From Lentimicrobium sp. (GTDB lineage: Bacteria > Bacteroidota > Bacteroidia > Bacteroidales > Lentimicrobiaceae), in the NCBI GenBank assembly GCA_019429275.1, contig JAHYJC010000017.1:1-64000 (forward strand): a stretch of DNA of 64,000 nucleotides, given 5' to 3'. Shown piece by piece: positions 16,331 to 27,200 of this stretch; the stretch's first letter is position 1; the number at the start of each line of letters is the position of its first letter. The notes beneath the pieces are model-generated. The model searched no databases. It was not told the DNA's origin and saw only the letters and a program-made list of their open reading frames with translations. The position numbers were made by a program, and so were the translations under genes.

Positions 16331-17683
16331 TTGGAAGACCCCGATCTTGACCCTCATATACAGGTGTTGTTAGTGTTAATAAATGTTCTCGCCGGTTCAA
16401 TCACCCCCGGCCTTATCGCTGGATTTTTAATCATCATTTTATTGCTTGCCGTTTCTGCTGCCATAAGCAGCTCTGAAATTGCCTTCTTTTCATTGAGCCC
16501 TGCCCAAATCAATGAACTGAAAAACGAAAGCACCAATAGCAGCAGGATTATACAGCAATTGCTCGAAAGTCCGAAAAAACTACTTGCCACCATCCTGATT
16601 GCCAACAATTTTGTGAATGTAGCCATCATATTGCTTTCGTCTTTTATCATTGATCTCCTGTTCGATTTCAGTAGTTCCCCGCTGATGGCATTTCTGATTC
16701 AGGTAATCGTAATTACCGCCCTCATTTTGTTGTTTGGTGAAATTATGCCGAAAATTTTTGCAACACAATATGCTTTGAGAACAGCTAAATTTATGGCCGT
16801 ACCCATGCAATTTATGAGGAACCTTTTTTCACCTCTTAGTTCGTTGCTCGTTAAATCAACTAATATGATTGACAAAAGGATAGAACGCAGAGGACATGAA
16901 ATTACCATTGACGACCTTTCAGAAGCTCTTGACATTACTACTTCGGACACAAATACGCCCGAAGACGAAAAGAATATATTAAAGGGAATTGTTAAGTTTG
17001 GTGATATTGCTGTCAGAGAAATTATGAGTGCCCGGATTGATGTGACTGCTGTAGATGAAAAAACTCCGTTTGACAATCTACTTAAAACCATTATTGATGC
17101 CGGATATTCAAGGGTACCCGTTTTTCGCGAAAGTTTTGACAGTGTTACCGGTATCCTTTACATCAAAGATTTGTTGCCCCATTTGAGTAAATCAGGCGAT
17201 TTTAACTGGCAGGAACTTCAGCGACCGGCTTTTTTTGTGCCTGAAAACAAGCGAATCAGCGATCTTTTACATGAGTTCCAGTCCCGTAAAATACACATGG
17301 CAATTGTTGTGGATGAATACGGCGGAACCTCCGGCCTGGTTACCATGGAAGACATTCTCGAAGAAATTGTCGGAGAAATTAATGATGAATTTGACAGTGA
17401 ATCTGACAATATTCACTTTCTTAGAATTGATGAAAATACCTACATTTTTGAAGGAAAAACCCTTTTGAACGATTTCTGTAAAGTGCTCGGAATTGAAGAC
17501 CGCATTTTTGCAGAGGCAAAAGGCGATTCTGATACCCTTGCCGGACTAATGCTTGAACTTGCCGGAAAAATTCCTGAAAAAAATGAATCCCTTCAATTTG
17601 AGAATTTTACCTTCCAGGCCGAAACCGTTGACAAAAGGCGCATAAAACGGGTTAAAGTTATCTTTAATCACAATAATACCTGA
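16331..17683 (+). CDS. gldE: Gliding motility/T9SS-associated membrane protein GldE (CNNM-CBS-CorC)
   Basis: A CNNM/DUF21 membrane protein with two CBS domains and a C-terminal CorC_HlyC domain. In Bacteroidota this architecture next to gldD is GldE. Membrane segments occur at about 20-45 (LIAGFLIIILLLAVSAAISS), 80-105 (LATILIANNFVNVAIILLSS) and 115-140. The CBS pair spans about 190-320, with YSRVPVFRES and MAIVVDEYGGTSGLVTMEDI. The CorC domain ends the protein. The frame opens at a TTG at 16286, but that codon lies within a perfect -7 element, so I prefer the TTG at 16331 (MEDPDLDPHIQVL; 450 aa). No ATG occurs near the N-terminus. gldD follows 19 bases downstream, probably in one operon. GldE supports GldD or T9SS function; its exact role is not settled. 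Confidence 0.9.
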   Translation: MEDPDLDPHIQVLLVLINVLAGSITPGLIAGFLIIILLLAVSAAISSSEIAFFSLSPAQINELKNESTNSSRIIQQLLESPKKLLATILIANNFVNVAIILLSSFIIDLLFDFSSSPLMAFLIQVIVITALILLFGEIMPKIFATQYALRTAKFMAVPMQFMRNLFSPLSSLLVKSTNMIDKRIERRGHEITIDDLSEALDITTSDTNTPEDEKNILKGIVKFGDIAVREIMSARIDVTAVDEKTPFDNLLKTIIDAGYSRVPVFRESFDSVTGILYIKDLLPHLSKSGDFNWQELQRPAFFVPENKRISDLLHEFQSRKIHMAIVVDEYGGTSGLVTMEDILEEIVGEINDEFDSESDNIHFLRIDENTYIFEGKTLLNDFCKVLGIEDRIFAEAKGDSDTLAGLMLELAGKIPEKNESLQFENFTFQAETVDKRRIKRVKVIFNHNNT

Positions 17684-17702
17684 TGTATCAGGTTTCAACA
17701 CT

Positions 17703-18299
17703 ATGATCCTATCTTTCAAATATTTGCGGTTGCTGCCGGTTGTAATAATATCAGTTGTTTTTCTGCTTTCGGGCTGCGGCGATACTCCAATGCCCAAGCC
17801 CAGGGGTTATTTCAGAATTGACCTTCCCGAAAGGGAATACCGCTCCTTCGATTCAACCTATCCTTATGCTTTTGAATATCCGGTTTATGCAAAGATCATT
17901 CCCGATAACAATGCCCTGAATGAGCCTTACTGGATAAATATTGATTATCCCCGTTTCAAGGGGCGCATCCATTTTAGTTATAAAGCAGTTGATAATGATC
18001 TTTCTCAATTTACCGAAGATGCTCATTCTCTGGCCATGAAACATATTCCAAAGGCAAGTGCAATAGAAGAAATCAGAGTAGATAATCAGGCTGCGGGTGT
18101 TCACGGACTTTTATACGACATAGAAGGCTCGGAAGCAGCCTCGGCTTACCAGTTTTTTTTAACCGACAGCACAAAGCATTTTGTAAGAGGTGCCCTGTAT
18201 TTCAATGTGCTGCCCAACAACGATTCCTTGCTGCCTGTCATCGATTTTATCAAAGTTGACATTTTGTACATGCTGGAAACTTTTCGCTGGAAAGATTAA
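17703..18299 (+). CDS. gldD: Gliding motility lipoprotein GldD
   Basis: A 198-residue lipoprotein. The N-terminus has a hydrophobic signal and a lipobox (VVFLLSGCGD; Cys about 26). The mature start PMPKPRGYFRIDLPEREYR is the hallmark of GldD. The rest (about 50-198) is the conserved GldD domain, including INIDYPRFKGRIHFSYK. GldD is needed for gliding and type IX secretion in Flavobacterium. The downstream position from gldE fits the family's usual pairing. Here the two genes are separated from the mutY-ssb pair with which they are often grouped. Confidence 0.95.
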   Translation: MILSFKYLRLLPVVIISVVFLLSGCGDTPMPKPRGYFRIDLPEREYRSFDSTYPYAFEYPVYAKIIPDNNALNEPYWINIDYPRFKGRIHFSYKAVDNDLSQFTEDAHSLAMKHIPKASAIEEIRVDNQAAGVHGLLYDIEGSEAASAYQFFLTDSTKHFVRGALYFNVLPNNDSLLPVIDFIKVDILYMLETFRWKD

Positions 18300-18398
18300 G
18301 CACAGCTTAATTGCGGGTGTTCAAACCCAAAAAATCGGCAAATATCTGAATAACAATTTTGGACTGGGCGGTTTTTTATGATACTACAAAATTCTCCT

Positions 18399-18406
18399 TA
18401 CCTTTG
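18399..18406 (+). promoter_or_regulatory. -7 element of the purN promoter
   Basis: TACCTTTG, a perfect TAnnTTTG. The predicted leader to the ATG at 18425 is about 14 nt. It also rules out the earlier in-frame ATG at 18359 as the start. Confidence 0.6.
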
Positions 18407-18424
18407 CTATGTAAAGCCAACACC

Positions 18425-19000
18425 ATGAAACGAATTGCTGTATTTGCCTCAGGTAGTGGAACTAATGCTGAAAATATTGCAGAATATTTTTCAGGTGGAA
18501 ACCTTGCCCGGGTAGAAGTTATCTATTGTAACAATACCAGTGCCTTTGTAGTTCAAAGAGCAACGCGACTCAACATTCCGCTTGTACTGTTTAACCGTGA
18601 GGAATTTTATGGCGGAGAAACGGTGCTGCGCGATCTTCAATCCCGAAAGATAGATCTGATCGTACTGGCCGGATTTCTGTGGCTGATTCCGGTAAGCCTC
18701 ATCCGCGCATACAGGCAACGCATTGTAAACATTCATCCTGCCCTGCTGCCCAAGTACGGAGGAAGGGGTATGTACGGTATGAATGTGCACGAGGCAGTAA
18801 TTGATTCCGGTGATACCGAATCGGGAATTACTATCCATCTGATTGATGAGGTTTATGATTGTGGTAAAATTCTGCGTCAGGTAAAATGCCCCGTTTTGCC
18901 CGATGACGCACCCGAGACACTTGCCGAAAAGGTTCATCAGCTTGAATATAAACACTATCCTGAAGTGATTGAATCTTTATTGAAATCAACAAAAGGCTGA
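18425..19000 (+). CDS. purN: Phosphoribosylglycinamide formyltransferase
   Basis: PurN transfers a formyl group from 10-formyl-THF to GAR in purine synthesis. The start ATG at 18425 gives MKRIAVFASGSGTNAENIAEYF, the usual GAR-binding N-terminus (191 aa). The active site is complete: Asn and His in VNIHPALLPKYGG and Asp in TIHLIDEVYDCGKIL. The length is normal for PurN. It stands alone among unrelated housekeeping genes and ends 35 bases from the convergent tyrS. Confidence 0.95.
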   Translation: MKRIAVFASGSGTNAENIAEYFSGGNLARVEVIYCNNTSAFVVQRATRLNIPLVLFNREEFYGGETVLRDLQSRKIDLIVLAGFLWLIPVSLIRAYRQRIVNIHPALLPKYGGRGMYGMNVHEAVIDSGDTESGITIHLIDEVYDCGKILRQVKCPVLPDDAPETLAEKVHQLEYKHYPEVIESLLKSTKG

Positions 19001-19034
19001 TTTCTGCGCTAACAGATGATCTGGTCTGAAAAAC

Positions 19035-20324
19035 CTAACGTGCAATCAGCAAGTAGTAATTTTTCTTACCTTTTTGTACCAGCAAATATTTATTGCTTAG
19101 CAAGTCTGAAGCTTTTACAGAAAAATCTTCATTAACTTTGGTTTTGTTTATTTGAACACCGCCATCTTTCAGCATTCTCCTTGCTTCACCTTTCGAAGAA
19201 AATATGGCCGTTTTATCGGCAACCAGATCTACAATTCCAATATTTTCTGCCAAATCATCCGCTTTGATTTCAAATTGAGGAACCCCTTCAAAAACAGATA
19301 AGAGCGTTTCCTCATCAAGTTTGTGCAGGGCTTCGGCTGTACCTTTGCCAAAAAGGATCTCAGAAGCTTCAATGGCCGCCAGATAATCTTCGTTGGAATG
19401 AATGCGGATGGTAATGTCCTTAGCAAGGGCTTTCTGTAATGTGCGGAGGTGGGGCGCTTCAGTGTGTTCTTTTATCAGGGCTTCAATTTCCTGCCTTCCG
19501 TAAAGCGTAAAAATTCGTATGTATTTTTCGGCATCGGCATCGGAAGTATTGAGCCAGAACTGATAAAATTTGTAGGGAGAGGTCCTCTTGGGATCAAGCC
19601 ACACATTACCTGATTCTGTTTTCCCGAACTTCCCTCCATCGGCCTTGGTAATCAGGGGGCAGGTCAGAGCAAAGGCCTCACCTCCGGTTTTTCGGCGAAT
19701 CAGTTCGGTACCTGTAGTAATGTTGCCCCACTGATCCGAACCGCCCATCTGCAGTTTGCAGTTGTTGTTCAGATAAAGATGAAGGAAGTCGTAGCCCTGA
19801 ACGAGCTGGTAAGTGAATTCGGTAAACGACATACCCACGCCCTCTTCGCCGGTCAGCCGTTTTTTAACTGAATCCTTGGCCATCATATAATTCACTGTGA
19901 TGTGCTTCCCAATGTCTCTGATGAAATCCAGAAAACTATATCCCTTCATCCAGTCGTAATTGTTCACCATTTCAGCCCGGTTGGCTTCGGTGGTAGAAAA
20001 ATCGAGGAGTTTCATCAGCTGAATCTTCAGGCATTCCTGATTGTGGCGCAGGGTTGCTTCGTCGAGGAGGTTACGCTCTTCAGACTTTCCCGAAGGATCC
20101 CCAATCATTCCTGTGGCTCCGCCAACCAGAACAATAGGTTTATGACCACTGCGCTGCAGGTGTTTCAACATCATTACACCCACCAGATGACCAATATGAA
20201 GCGAATCAGCTGTAGGATCAATACCCACATAGGCCGATATGATTTCTTTATTCAGTAGTTCTTCGGTGCCAGGCATTATGGTATGAACCATACCCCGCCA
20301 TGTCAATTCTTCAACAAAATTCAT
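19035..20324 (-). CDS. tyrS: Tyrosine--tRNA ligase
   Basis: A class I synthetase that charges tRNA-Tyr (429 aa, bacterial TyrS type 1 length). The HIGH motif is HIGH at 43-46 ([10 protein letters not shown]) and the KMSKS loop is KFGKT at 232-236, the usual TyrS form. GSDQWGNIT (about 195-203) is the conserved tyrosine-binding segment. The last about 70 residues form an S4 RNA-binding domain ([19 protein letters not shown]). A perfect -7 element lies 18-25 bases upstream of the ATG. Confidence 0.97.
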   Translation of the reverse strand: MNFVEELTWRGMVHTIMPGTEELLNKEIISAYVGIDPTADSLHIGHLVGVMMLKHLQRSGHKPIVLVGGATGMIGDPSGKSEERNLLDEATLRHNQECLKIQLMKLLDFSTTEANRAEMVNNYDWMKGYSFLDFIRDIGKHITVNYMMAKDSVKKRLTGEEGVGMSFTEFTYQLVQGYDFLHLYLNNNCKLQMGGSDQWGNITTGTELIRRKTGGEAFALTCPLITKADGGKFGKTESGNVWLDPKRTSPYKFYQFWLNTSDADAEKYIRIFTLYGRQEIEALIKEHTEAPHLRTLQKALAKDITIRIHSNEDYLAAIEASEILFGKGTAEALHKLDEETLLSVFEGVPQFEIKADDLAENIGIVDLVADKTAIFSSKGEARRMLKDGGVQINKTKVNEDFSVKASDLLSNKYLLVQKGKKNYYLLIAR

Positions 20325-20754
20325 CGGTTAAGCTTTTTTTGCAAAGGTAGGAATTTTCATGTGTCCTTGCATTTTGGCCTTCGCATGGCACGGTTAATCC
20401 TGCTTACAACGTCTTCTGATAAAATTCAAACAATAAACTTTGCCATAGAAAAATGAGAGCATTATAGTGCAACCATTCCATTCAAAACAGAAAATAACAA
20501 AAAAAACAAGCCAATATATCATGGTCAAATCGATATTTTTTATACGTTTACGCGCTGAATGATGAGGTTTCTTTTCACTGATTCAATAATACATCAGGCA
20601 AAAGGATTATACTTTTTAAAAAAATTGGTGAACGTCTTAAGCTCATATCCGATTTTAAAGGATTACAGTTGTTCTTAAGTAAATTGAAAATAACTGCCAA
20701 AATCACCATTGAATTACCAGAATTGGTTTCTGATAATTTTTGAACTTCTCTGCG
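20325..20754. other. Intergenic region between divergent tyrS and C25 peptidase genes (430 bases)
   Basis: It holds the tyrS promoter on the minus strand, a TGGCACG (20386-20392) that resembles half of a sigma-54 promoter, and a 53-codon plus-strand frame without a normal start (20582-20743). No clear TAnnTTTG element was found for the plus-strand peptidase gene. Confidence 0.4.
20342..20349 (-). promoter_or_regulatory. -7 element of the tyrS promoter
   Basis: On the minus strand TACCTTTG, a perfect TAnnTTTG, with a predicted leader of about 13 nt. Confidence 0.6.
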
Positions 20755-23700
20755 ATGAAAAAAATTAGTATTCTTTTGATGATCTTGCTGCTGACTGAAG
20801 GGATTTCTGCCCAGGTGACAGAATTCAGTTATTATTTTGATCAACCGGTGACCAAAATTAACGGATCAGTTCAAACTTTAGAATTCGGCAATACCATGCT
20901 CTTCGGCAAGCCGGGAGAACCTCTTTTGCCATATCATAAGGTAAACCTGCTGATTCCTCCCGGGCATGAGGCGGTTAGGATTAACGTTACGGGAATTGAT
21001 CTGACCGAGCTTCAGGGATATTACAAACTATCGCCTGCCCAATTTTCCAGGCCGGTTTCATCTGATGCTGATTTTTTTGTTCCCGAAAATGAAGAGATTT
21101 ATCACGCTGAAGAGGCGTATCCGCTATTACTGCATGGCAACCTCAGCACACATTATATGAATGGATTTGCTTTTGCACAAACTGTAATCACGCCGGTTAT
21201 TTATATTCCTTCTGAAGGCAAGGTTAGTTATTACAGCCAAATAACCGTGCAAATTGAAACCCGTGAAACTGACAGAGGTAGAGCTGCACTTAATAATCTG
21301 ACAGCCTCCCCCATTGTTAAGAAAAATGTACAGAGAATTGCTCAGAATCCTTCTTTTACAGATTTGTATCCTATAACCAGATCGTTAACAAATGATTACC
21401 AGATACTTATCATTTCGCCTCAGGTTTTTTCTGAGCCATTGGATCAGTTGGCTCAGCTTTATCTGCCCCGTGGGTTAAAATCACAATTTGCATCCATTGA
21501 ATCTATTCAGGCCAACAGCACCGGAACCGATCTGCCCGAAAAAATCCGAAACTATATCATTGCCCAATATCAACAATTTGGCATTGAACACGTTGTACTA
21601 GCCGGCGATGTGGAGCATGTCCCTTACCGGGGATTTTACTGCACGGTTCAGTCATCAAGTGTTTACACCGACAATAATATACCTTCTGATTTATATTATT
21701 CGTCACTTGACGGAACCTGGAATAACAACGGAAATGGTTTGTGGGGTGAAATTGGAGAAGATGACCTGTTACCCGAAGTTTCAGTTGGCCGGATGTCGTT
21801 CAGCAATATTACCGAACTAAATGCCATGCTCAATAAAACCACAAAATATCAGAACCAACCTGTAGTAGGTGAATTGCGCAATCCATTGCTTGCGGGAGAA
21901 AATTTGTATTACGGTCCCGATACCTGGGGCTCTGATTACCTTGAGTTGCTGATTGGTGCACACGACGACAACGGATACTTTACAACAGGAATTCCTGAGG
22001 ATCACAATTTTTTGAAATTGTATGATGAAATTCAGACCTGGAACAAAGCTGCACTTTTATCGGCCATTAACAGCGGTAGAAACTTTGTTCACCATGTTGG
22101 CCACGCCAACGAAACCTATGTGATGAAATTAAATAACTCCGACATTACAAACTCGAATTTTTCAGGTGTAAACGGAATTTTGCACAATTTCCCGGTGGTC
22201 TATACTCATGGATGCATTTGTGGCGCTTTTGATGTCAGCGATTGCATTGCCGAAAAAATGGTCTCCATTAATAATTTTGCTTCGGCTTTTGTCGGAAATT
22301 CTCGTTATGGCTGGTTCAACGAAGGACAAACCGAAGGACCATCGGCACATCTGCACCGTGAATTTACTGATGCATTATTTACCGATAGTCTTAACCGCAT
22401 TGGCAGGGCACATATGGAATCGAAAATTGAAACGGCTCCCTGGGTAAATGCGCCCGGACAATGGGAAGAAGGAGCTTTACGCTGGTGTTTCTATGACTGT
22501 AATGTGCTGGGCGATCCTGCCATGGCCATATGGACCGATGAGCCGATTGAAATCAGTGCTGAATATCCGGCATCTCTTACCACCGGAACAATGCAGTTTG
22601 AGGTGACAATTACATCGGGGGGGCAGCCCACCATCGGCCTTACCGCAGCTTTGATTATGGATGGAATCCTTTATGGAAAAGGCATATCAGATAATAATGG
22701 TCTGGCAACTGTAACGATAGATCCTTTGATTACTTTACCCGGTGAGGCCCAACTGGTTATTTCTGGCTATAACTGCCTTCCGGCTTATTATCCCATCGTA
22801 TTTATCAGTGGCAACAGTCCTTATGTGGTTTATCACAGCCATGAATTGATTGACACCGAAGGGAACAACAACGGACAGCCGGATTACGGAGAAACCATTG
22901 GCCTGGGTCTTACAATGCAAAACATCGGCCTTAGCGATGCAAATAATGTTTCGGTCACCATAGCCTGCGAGAGTCCGTTTATTACCATTACAGATGATAA
23001 TGAAATCTATGCATTCATAGCCGCCGAAAGTACTTTCACATCTTCTGGTTTTGGTTTCGTGCTCAGCGAGAATGTGCCAAATAACCAGGTAATAGATTTC
23101 TTTGTTACTGCCGAATCAGAAGGCATAACCTGGGCTTCTTCATTTAATATCACTGCGCTCGCTCCTTCAATAGCAGCCGGGTCTGCGCAGGTTTATGATG
23201 TAAGCGGTAACAACAATGGCGTTCCCGATCCTGGAGAAACCATTGATATGAGTATTTCTGTTCTGAACAATGGTGGAAGTGCCAGTTTGCCGGTTACGGG
23301 AACACTTTCCTGCGATAATGCCTATGTCAATATCGTCCAGAATTCAGCTGGCCCGCATATTGTAACACCCAACTCACAATTTGTATTCGATTTCTCTGAT
23401 ATTTCTGTTTCACCGGCAATACCAATCGGAACCCCACTCATTTTCACGCTTAGTCTCACCGTAAATAACCCTCCGCAAACCATTCTTCAACAGAACTATG
23501 TATTTGTTGCGGGTCAGATTATCGAAGATTTTGAATCCGGGAATTTTTTAAATCACCCATGGGTCAATAGTGGAAATTCATCCTGGTCAATCACAAACAT
23601 TGATCCCTTTGAGGGAGAATACATTGCCCGTTCGGGTTCGATTGGAAACAATCAAAAATCTGAGTTATCTGTTTCATATGATGTATTGGCAACAGACAGC

Positions 23701-24204
23701 ATTTCCTTTTATCTGAAAGTTTCATCAGAAACCGATTATGACTTTCTGAAATTTTATGTTGATGAAACAGTTAAAGGGCAATGGTCAGGAGAAGTTGACT
23801 GGACGAGGGCTGGTTTTGCGGTAACTCCCGGGCTTCATACTTTTAAATGGGTTTACTCCAAAGATATATCGGTTGCTTCTGGGTCAGATGCTGCATGGAT
23901 TGATTATATTGTATTTCCACCGGTTGAAATTGAAGTTGGAATAAATGAAATACCTGATGGCGAGGAAAAAATGTTTATTTTTCCAAATCCGGCCAGATCA
24001 ACAACAATCCTGCATACAGGGAAAACAGCTCCAGGATCATCTTTAATATTGAAAGATATATCGGGCAGAACAATAAAAGAAATACGTAATATTGTCCCTG
24101 ATCAATCCATTGAGATTGATGTATCGGGCATAAAGCCGGGAATTTACTTCATTATAAATTCTGACAAAGCAATTACAAATACCTTGAAATTAATAATTCT
24201 TTAA
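20755..24204 (+). CDS. C25 (gingipain-like) cysteine peptidase with T9SS sorting domain (1149 aa)
   Basis: A large secreted protease. Start ATG at 20755 (MKKISILLMILLLTEGISAQ, signal peptide about 1-20). Residues about 20-190 form a gingipain-type propeptide (PGEPLLPYHKVNLLIPPG). The C25 catalytic domain (about 210-590) has the dyad His450 in HHVGHANET and Cys487 in THGCICGAFD, and its conserved ADVEHVPYRG-like segment reads LAGDVEHVPYRG. Then come an Ig-like domain (about 600-690), two beta domains each opening with a calcium-loop-like motif (DTEGNNNGQPDYGET at 700-714; DVSGNNNGVPDPGET at 815-829), a 135-residue beta module (about 922-1060), and a T9SS sorting domain (IFPNPARSTTIL to the end). 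The next gene, 27 bases downstream, shares the calcium-loop and 135-residue modules. Probably an active, surface-released or anchored protease. Confidence 0.9.
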   Translation: MKKISILLMILLLTEGISAQVTEFSYYFDQPVTKINGSVQTLEFGNTMLFGKPGEPLLPYHKVNLLIPPGHEAVRINVTGIDLTELQGYYKLSPAQFSRPVSSDADFFVPENEEIYHAEEAYPLLLHGNLSTHYMNGFAFAQTVITPVIYIPSEGKVSYYSQITVQIETRETDRGRAALNNLTASPIVKKNVQRIAQNPSFTDLYPITRSLTNDYQILIISPQVFSEPLDQLAQLYLPRGLKSQFASIESIQANSTGTDLPEKIRNYIIAQYQQFGIEHVVLAGDVEHVPYRGFYCTVQSSSVYTDNNIPSDLYYSSLDGTWNNNGNGLWGEIGEDDLLPEVSVGRMSFSNITELNAMLNKTTKYQNQPVVGELRNPLLAGENLYYGPDTWGSDYLELLIGAHDDNGYFTTGIPEDHNFLKLYDEIQTWNKAALLSAINSGRNFVHHVGHANETYVMKLNNSDITNSNFSGVNGILHNFPVVYTHGCICGAFDVSDCIAEKMVSINNFASAFVGNSRYGWFNEGQTEGPSAHLHREFTDALFTDSLNRIGRAHMESKIETAPWVNAPGQWEEGALRWCFYDCNVLGDPAMAIWTDEPIEISAEYPASLTTGTMQFEVTITSGGQPTIGLTAALIMDGILYGKGISDNNGLATVTIDPLITLPGEAQLVISGYNCLPAYYPIVFISGNSPYVVYHSHELIDTEGNNNGQPDYGETIGLGLTMQNIGLSDANNVSVTIACESPFITITDDNEIYAFIAAESTFTSSGFGFVLSENVPNNQVIDFFVTAESEGITWASSFNITALAPSIAAGSAQVYDVSGNNNGVPDPGETIDMSISVLNNGGSASLPVTGTLSCDNAYVNIVQNSAGPHIVTPNSQFVFDFSDISVSPAIPIGTPLIFTLSLTVNNPPQTILQQNYVFVAGQIIEDFESGNFLNHPWVNSGNSSWSITNIDPFEGEYIARSGSIGNNQKSELSVSYDVLATDSISFYLKVSSETDYDFLKFYVDETVKGQWSGEVDWTRAGFAVTPGLHTFKWVYSKDISVASGSDAAWIDYIVFPPVEIEVGINEIPDGEEKMFIFPNPARSTTILHTGKTAPGSSLILKDISGRTIKEIRNIVPDQSIEIDVSGIKPGIYFIINSDKAITNTLKLIIL

Positions 24205-24231
24205 ACCAATAACCTGACAAAAACACAAACC

Positions 24232-27200
24232 GTGAGAAAAAACCTACTGCTTGTAATTTTGGCACTTATTTTTGCCACAACCGGGCTCTTTGCTCAAAAA
24301 CCAAAAAAACAATTGTACATGCCCGATGCGCCTGTAACGGATAAATACAAAGTTGACACACGCATTGATAACATGGCTTACTGGAGGCGTATGGCTTCGC
24401 TTGGACTTGTTCCTGTTGCACATGAATATGCAGCGCCATATGGAAAATATACCGGAAGCCAGCTTACCGGCAGAAGTGTAATGACCGATGATTCTCCTGA
24501 TGTTCCGGTTACCACAGTAAATTCAACACAGAGCGAAAACTCAATCTTTGTTAATCCAAATAATCCGACTTCTGTATTAAATTCAAACAACTCAACCCCC
24601 AATCCGGTATCGGGAATTTACGGAGCCAACGATTTCTGGTCGACCGACGCAGGCACCACCTGGGATGGTCATGTTCAGGGAGCCGGCGGAAGCAACAGCG
24701 GCGATCCGACTACAGCCATAAGTCTGAGTGGCCGATATTATGTCGGATACATTCATTCTTCGGGCGGTCAGGGCGTTTCATACTCCGACAATCAGGGCGT
24801 TTCGTGGACACCGGTGCTTGTGGCACCTTCTCCCGGAGGCTGGAGTTCCCTGCTCGATAAAAACCACCTATGGATCGACAACAGTATAACCAGCCTTCAC
24901 GAAGGAAACCTTTATGACGCCTGGACCAATTTCGGAGGCAGCAACGATACCGAAATAGAGATTTCACGCTCAACCAATGATGGGGTTAGCTGGTCTTCAG
25001 CAGTAAACATAAGTTCCGCAGTAAATGCAGGAAGCCACAATCAGGGGGTCAATGTTCATACAGGTCCCGAAGGAGAGGTTTACGCAATTTGGGCAATATA
25101 TGATAGCTGGCCAAGCGATGAAAAAGCCATTGGTCTGGCAAAATCATTTGACGGTGGCACTACCTGGCAACCTGCAACACGCATCATAAGCAACATCAGA
25201 GGAATACGAAACTCAGGTACCGGTAAAAACATGCGTGTAAATGCTTTCCCTTCAATGGCTGTTGATATCAGCAACGGACCCAACCGGGGAACAATATATG
25301 TTGTATGGCCCAATATCGGCACTCCGGGAATTAACACCGGAAATGATATGGACGTATACATGATCAAATCAACCGATCAGGGAGTAAGCTGGTCAGCCCC
25401 CGCAAAAGTAAACCAGGACACCCCGGGGCTGGGAAAGCAGCACTATTTCCCGTGGATTACCTGCGATGCTACCAATGGAAATCTTAGCGTAATTTATTAC
25501 GATGACAGAAATGTAGCCTCGAATCAATGCGAGGTTTATGTTTCAAATTCTATCAATGGAGGTGAATCCTGGGAAGATCTTAAGGTTAGTGATGTCTCTT
25601 TTACTCCACAACCCATTTCAGGGCTTGCTTCCAGCTATTTCGGCGATTACCTGGGTATTCATGCACACGGACGCTGGGTTTATCCGGTTTGGACCGATAA
25701 CCGCACAGGATTTGCAATGACCTATGTTTCAGCTTTTCAGTCAGGTCCACCACCCAACCAACCCTGGGTAATTTATCAGTCGCATGCCATCAATGATGCC
25801 GATGGCAACAACAATGGTTTGCTGGATTTTGGCGAAACCCTGAATCTGGACATTACCATGGAAAATATTGGCGATCAGCCGGCTACAGCTGTTATAACTA
25901 CCCTGACTTCAAGTTCTTCTTTTATAACCATAACTGATGCAACTGAAGATTTAGGAGATTTTGAAGTGGGTGAGGTCAAATCTTTTCCATTGGCTTTCGA
26001 ACTTTCTGTAGCTTCAAATATACCTGACGATGAAATAATTACATTTACACTCACATCTGTTGATGCCGCCGACAGCACTTTTATCAGCAATTTTAACATT
26101 GAAGCACATGCCCCATCGCTACAGGCCGGTAATCTAACGATTTCTGATCCGGCAGGTAACGGAAACGGACGACTGGATCCTGGCGAAACAGCAACCCTAT
26201 CAATTCTTACTTCAAATCCCGGAAATTATTTTTCTAACGGAGTAACCGGAATTCTGACGACATCCAGCCCTTTTATAACGATCAGCAATCCGACTGTTGA
26301 CCTGGGTGACATTGGCCCGGGAATCTTAAATGCGGTTGATGCAGAATTTGAGATTTCAGTAGCCCCACAGACCCCCATCGGGCATTCTGTAAGCTTAAAC
26401 TACACGGTTTCATCTTCGCTTATTACCCTGAATAAAACCTACAATACCCCTGTCGGTTTGATTCTGGAAGATTGGGAAACCGGTGATTATACTTCGTTCG
26501 CCTGGCAATTTGAAGGCACATCGCCCTGGACAATCACTACCAACCCGGTGTATGAAGGGCTTTACAGTTCAGCCTCAGGCAACATTGGCAACAACCAGAC
26601 TTCAGAAATGAAGGTCAGCTATGAAGTTATGAACCCCGACACCATTTCATTTTACATCAAAGTTTCTTCAGAAGCGAATTATGACTTCCTCAGTTTTTAT
26701 ATTGACAATGCACTGCGCGGACAATGGTCAGGTGATGTTAACTGGCAACAGGTAAAATTTCCGGTTGATCCGGGCGAGCATCTTTTCAGGTGGGTTTACA
26801 GCAAGGATGTTTCGGTAGTGGGCGGTCAGGATAAAGCATGGGTCGATTTCATTGTTTTCCCGGCACCGCTTCAAACAATTTCCTATGCAGGACCCGATGA
26901 AATCATTTGCGGTTCAGAAACAATTCTTTTAAACGGTATGGCAACCCATTATGTTTCTACATTATGGACCACTTCGGGTGATGGCACATTTGAAGATAGC
27001 ACCCAGTTAAGCACATTTTATACTCCCGGTATAGCCGACCTTGAATCAGGAATTGTTATTCTCACCCTCTCCGCCACAGGTCCGGATGATCAGGTAATGA
27101 CAGATGATTTGAGCCTGAGTATTAGTTTGCCCGCCCAGGTCAATGCTGGTGCAGAAGCCTTAATATGTGCAGGAATTGATGTTCAGCTTGAAGGTAGTGG

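Noticed and set aside
20386-20403. TGGCACG followed by TGC, resembling a sigma-54 promoter upstream of the C25 peptidase
   Set aside because: The spacing between GG and GC is 13 bases, not the required 10, and the bases at the -12 position do not fit. With 350 bases to the gene it is probably chance.
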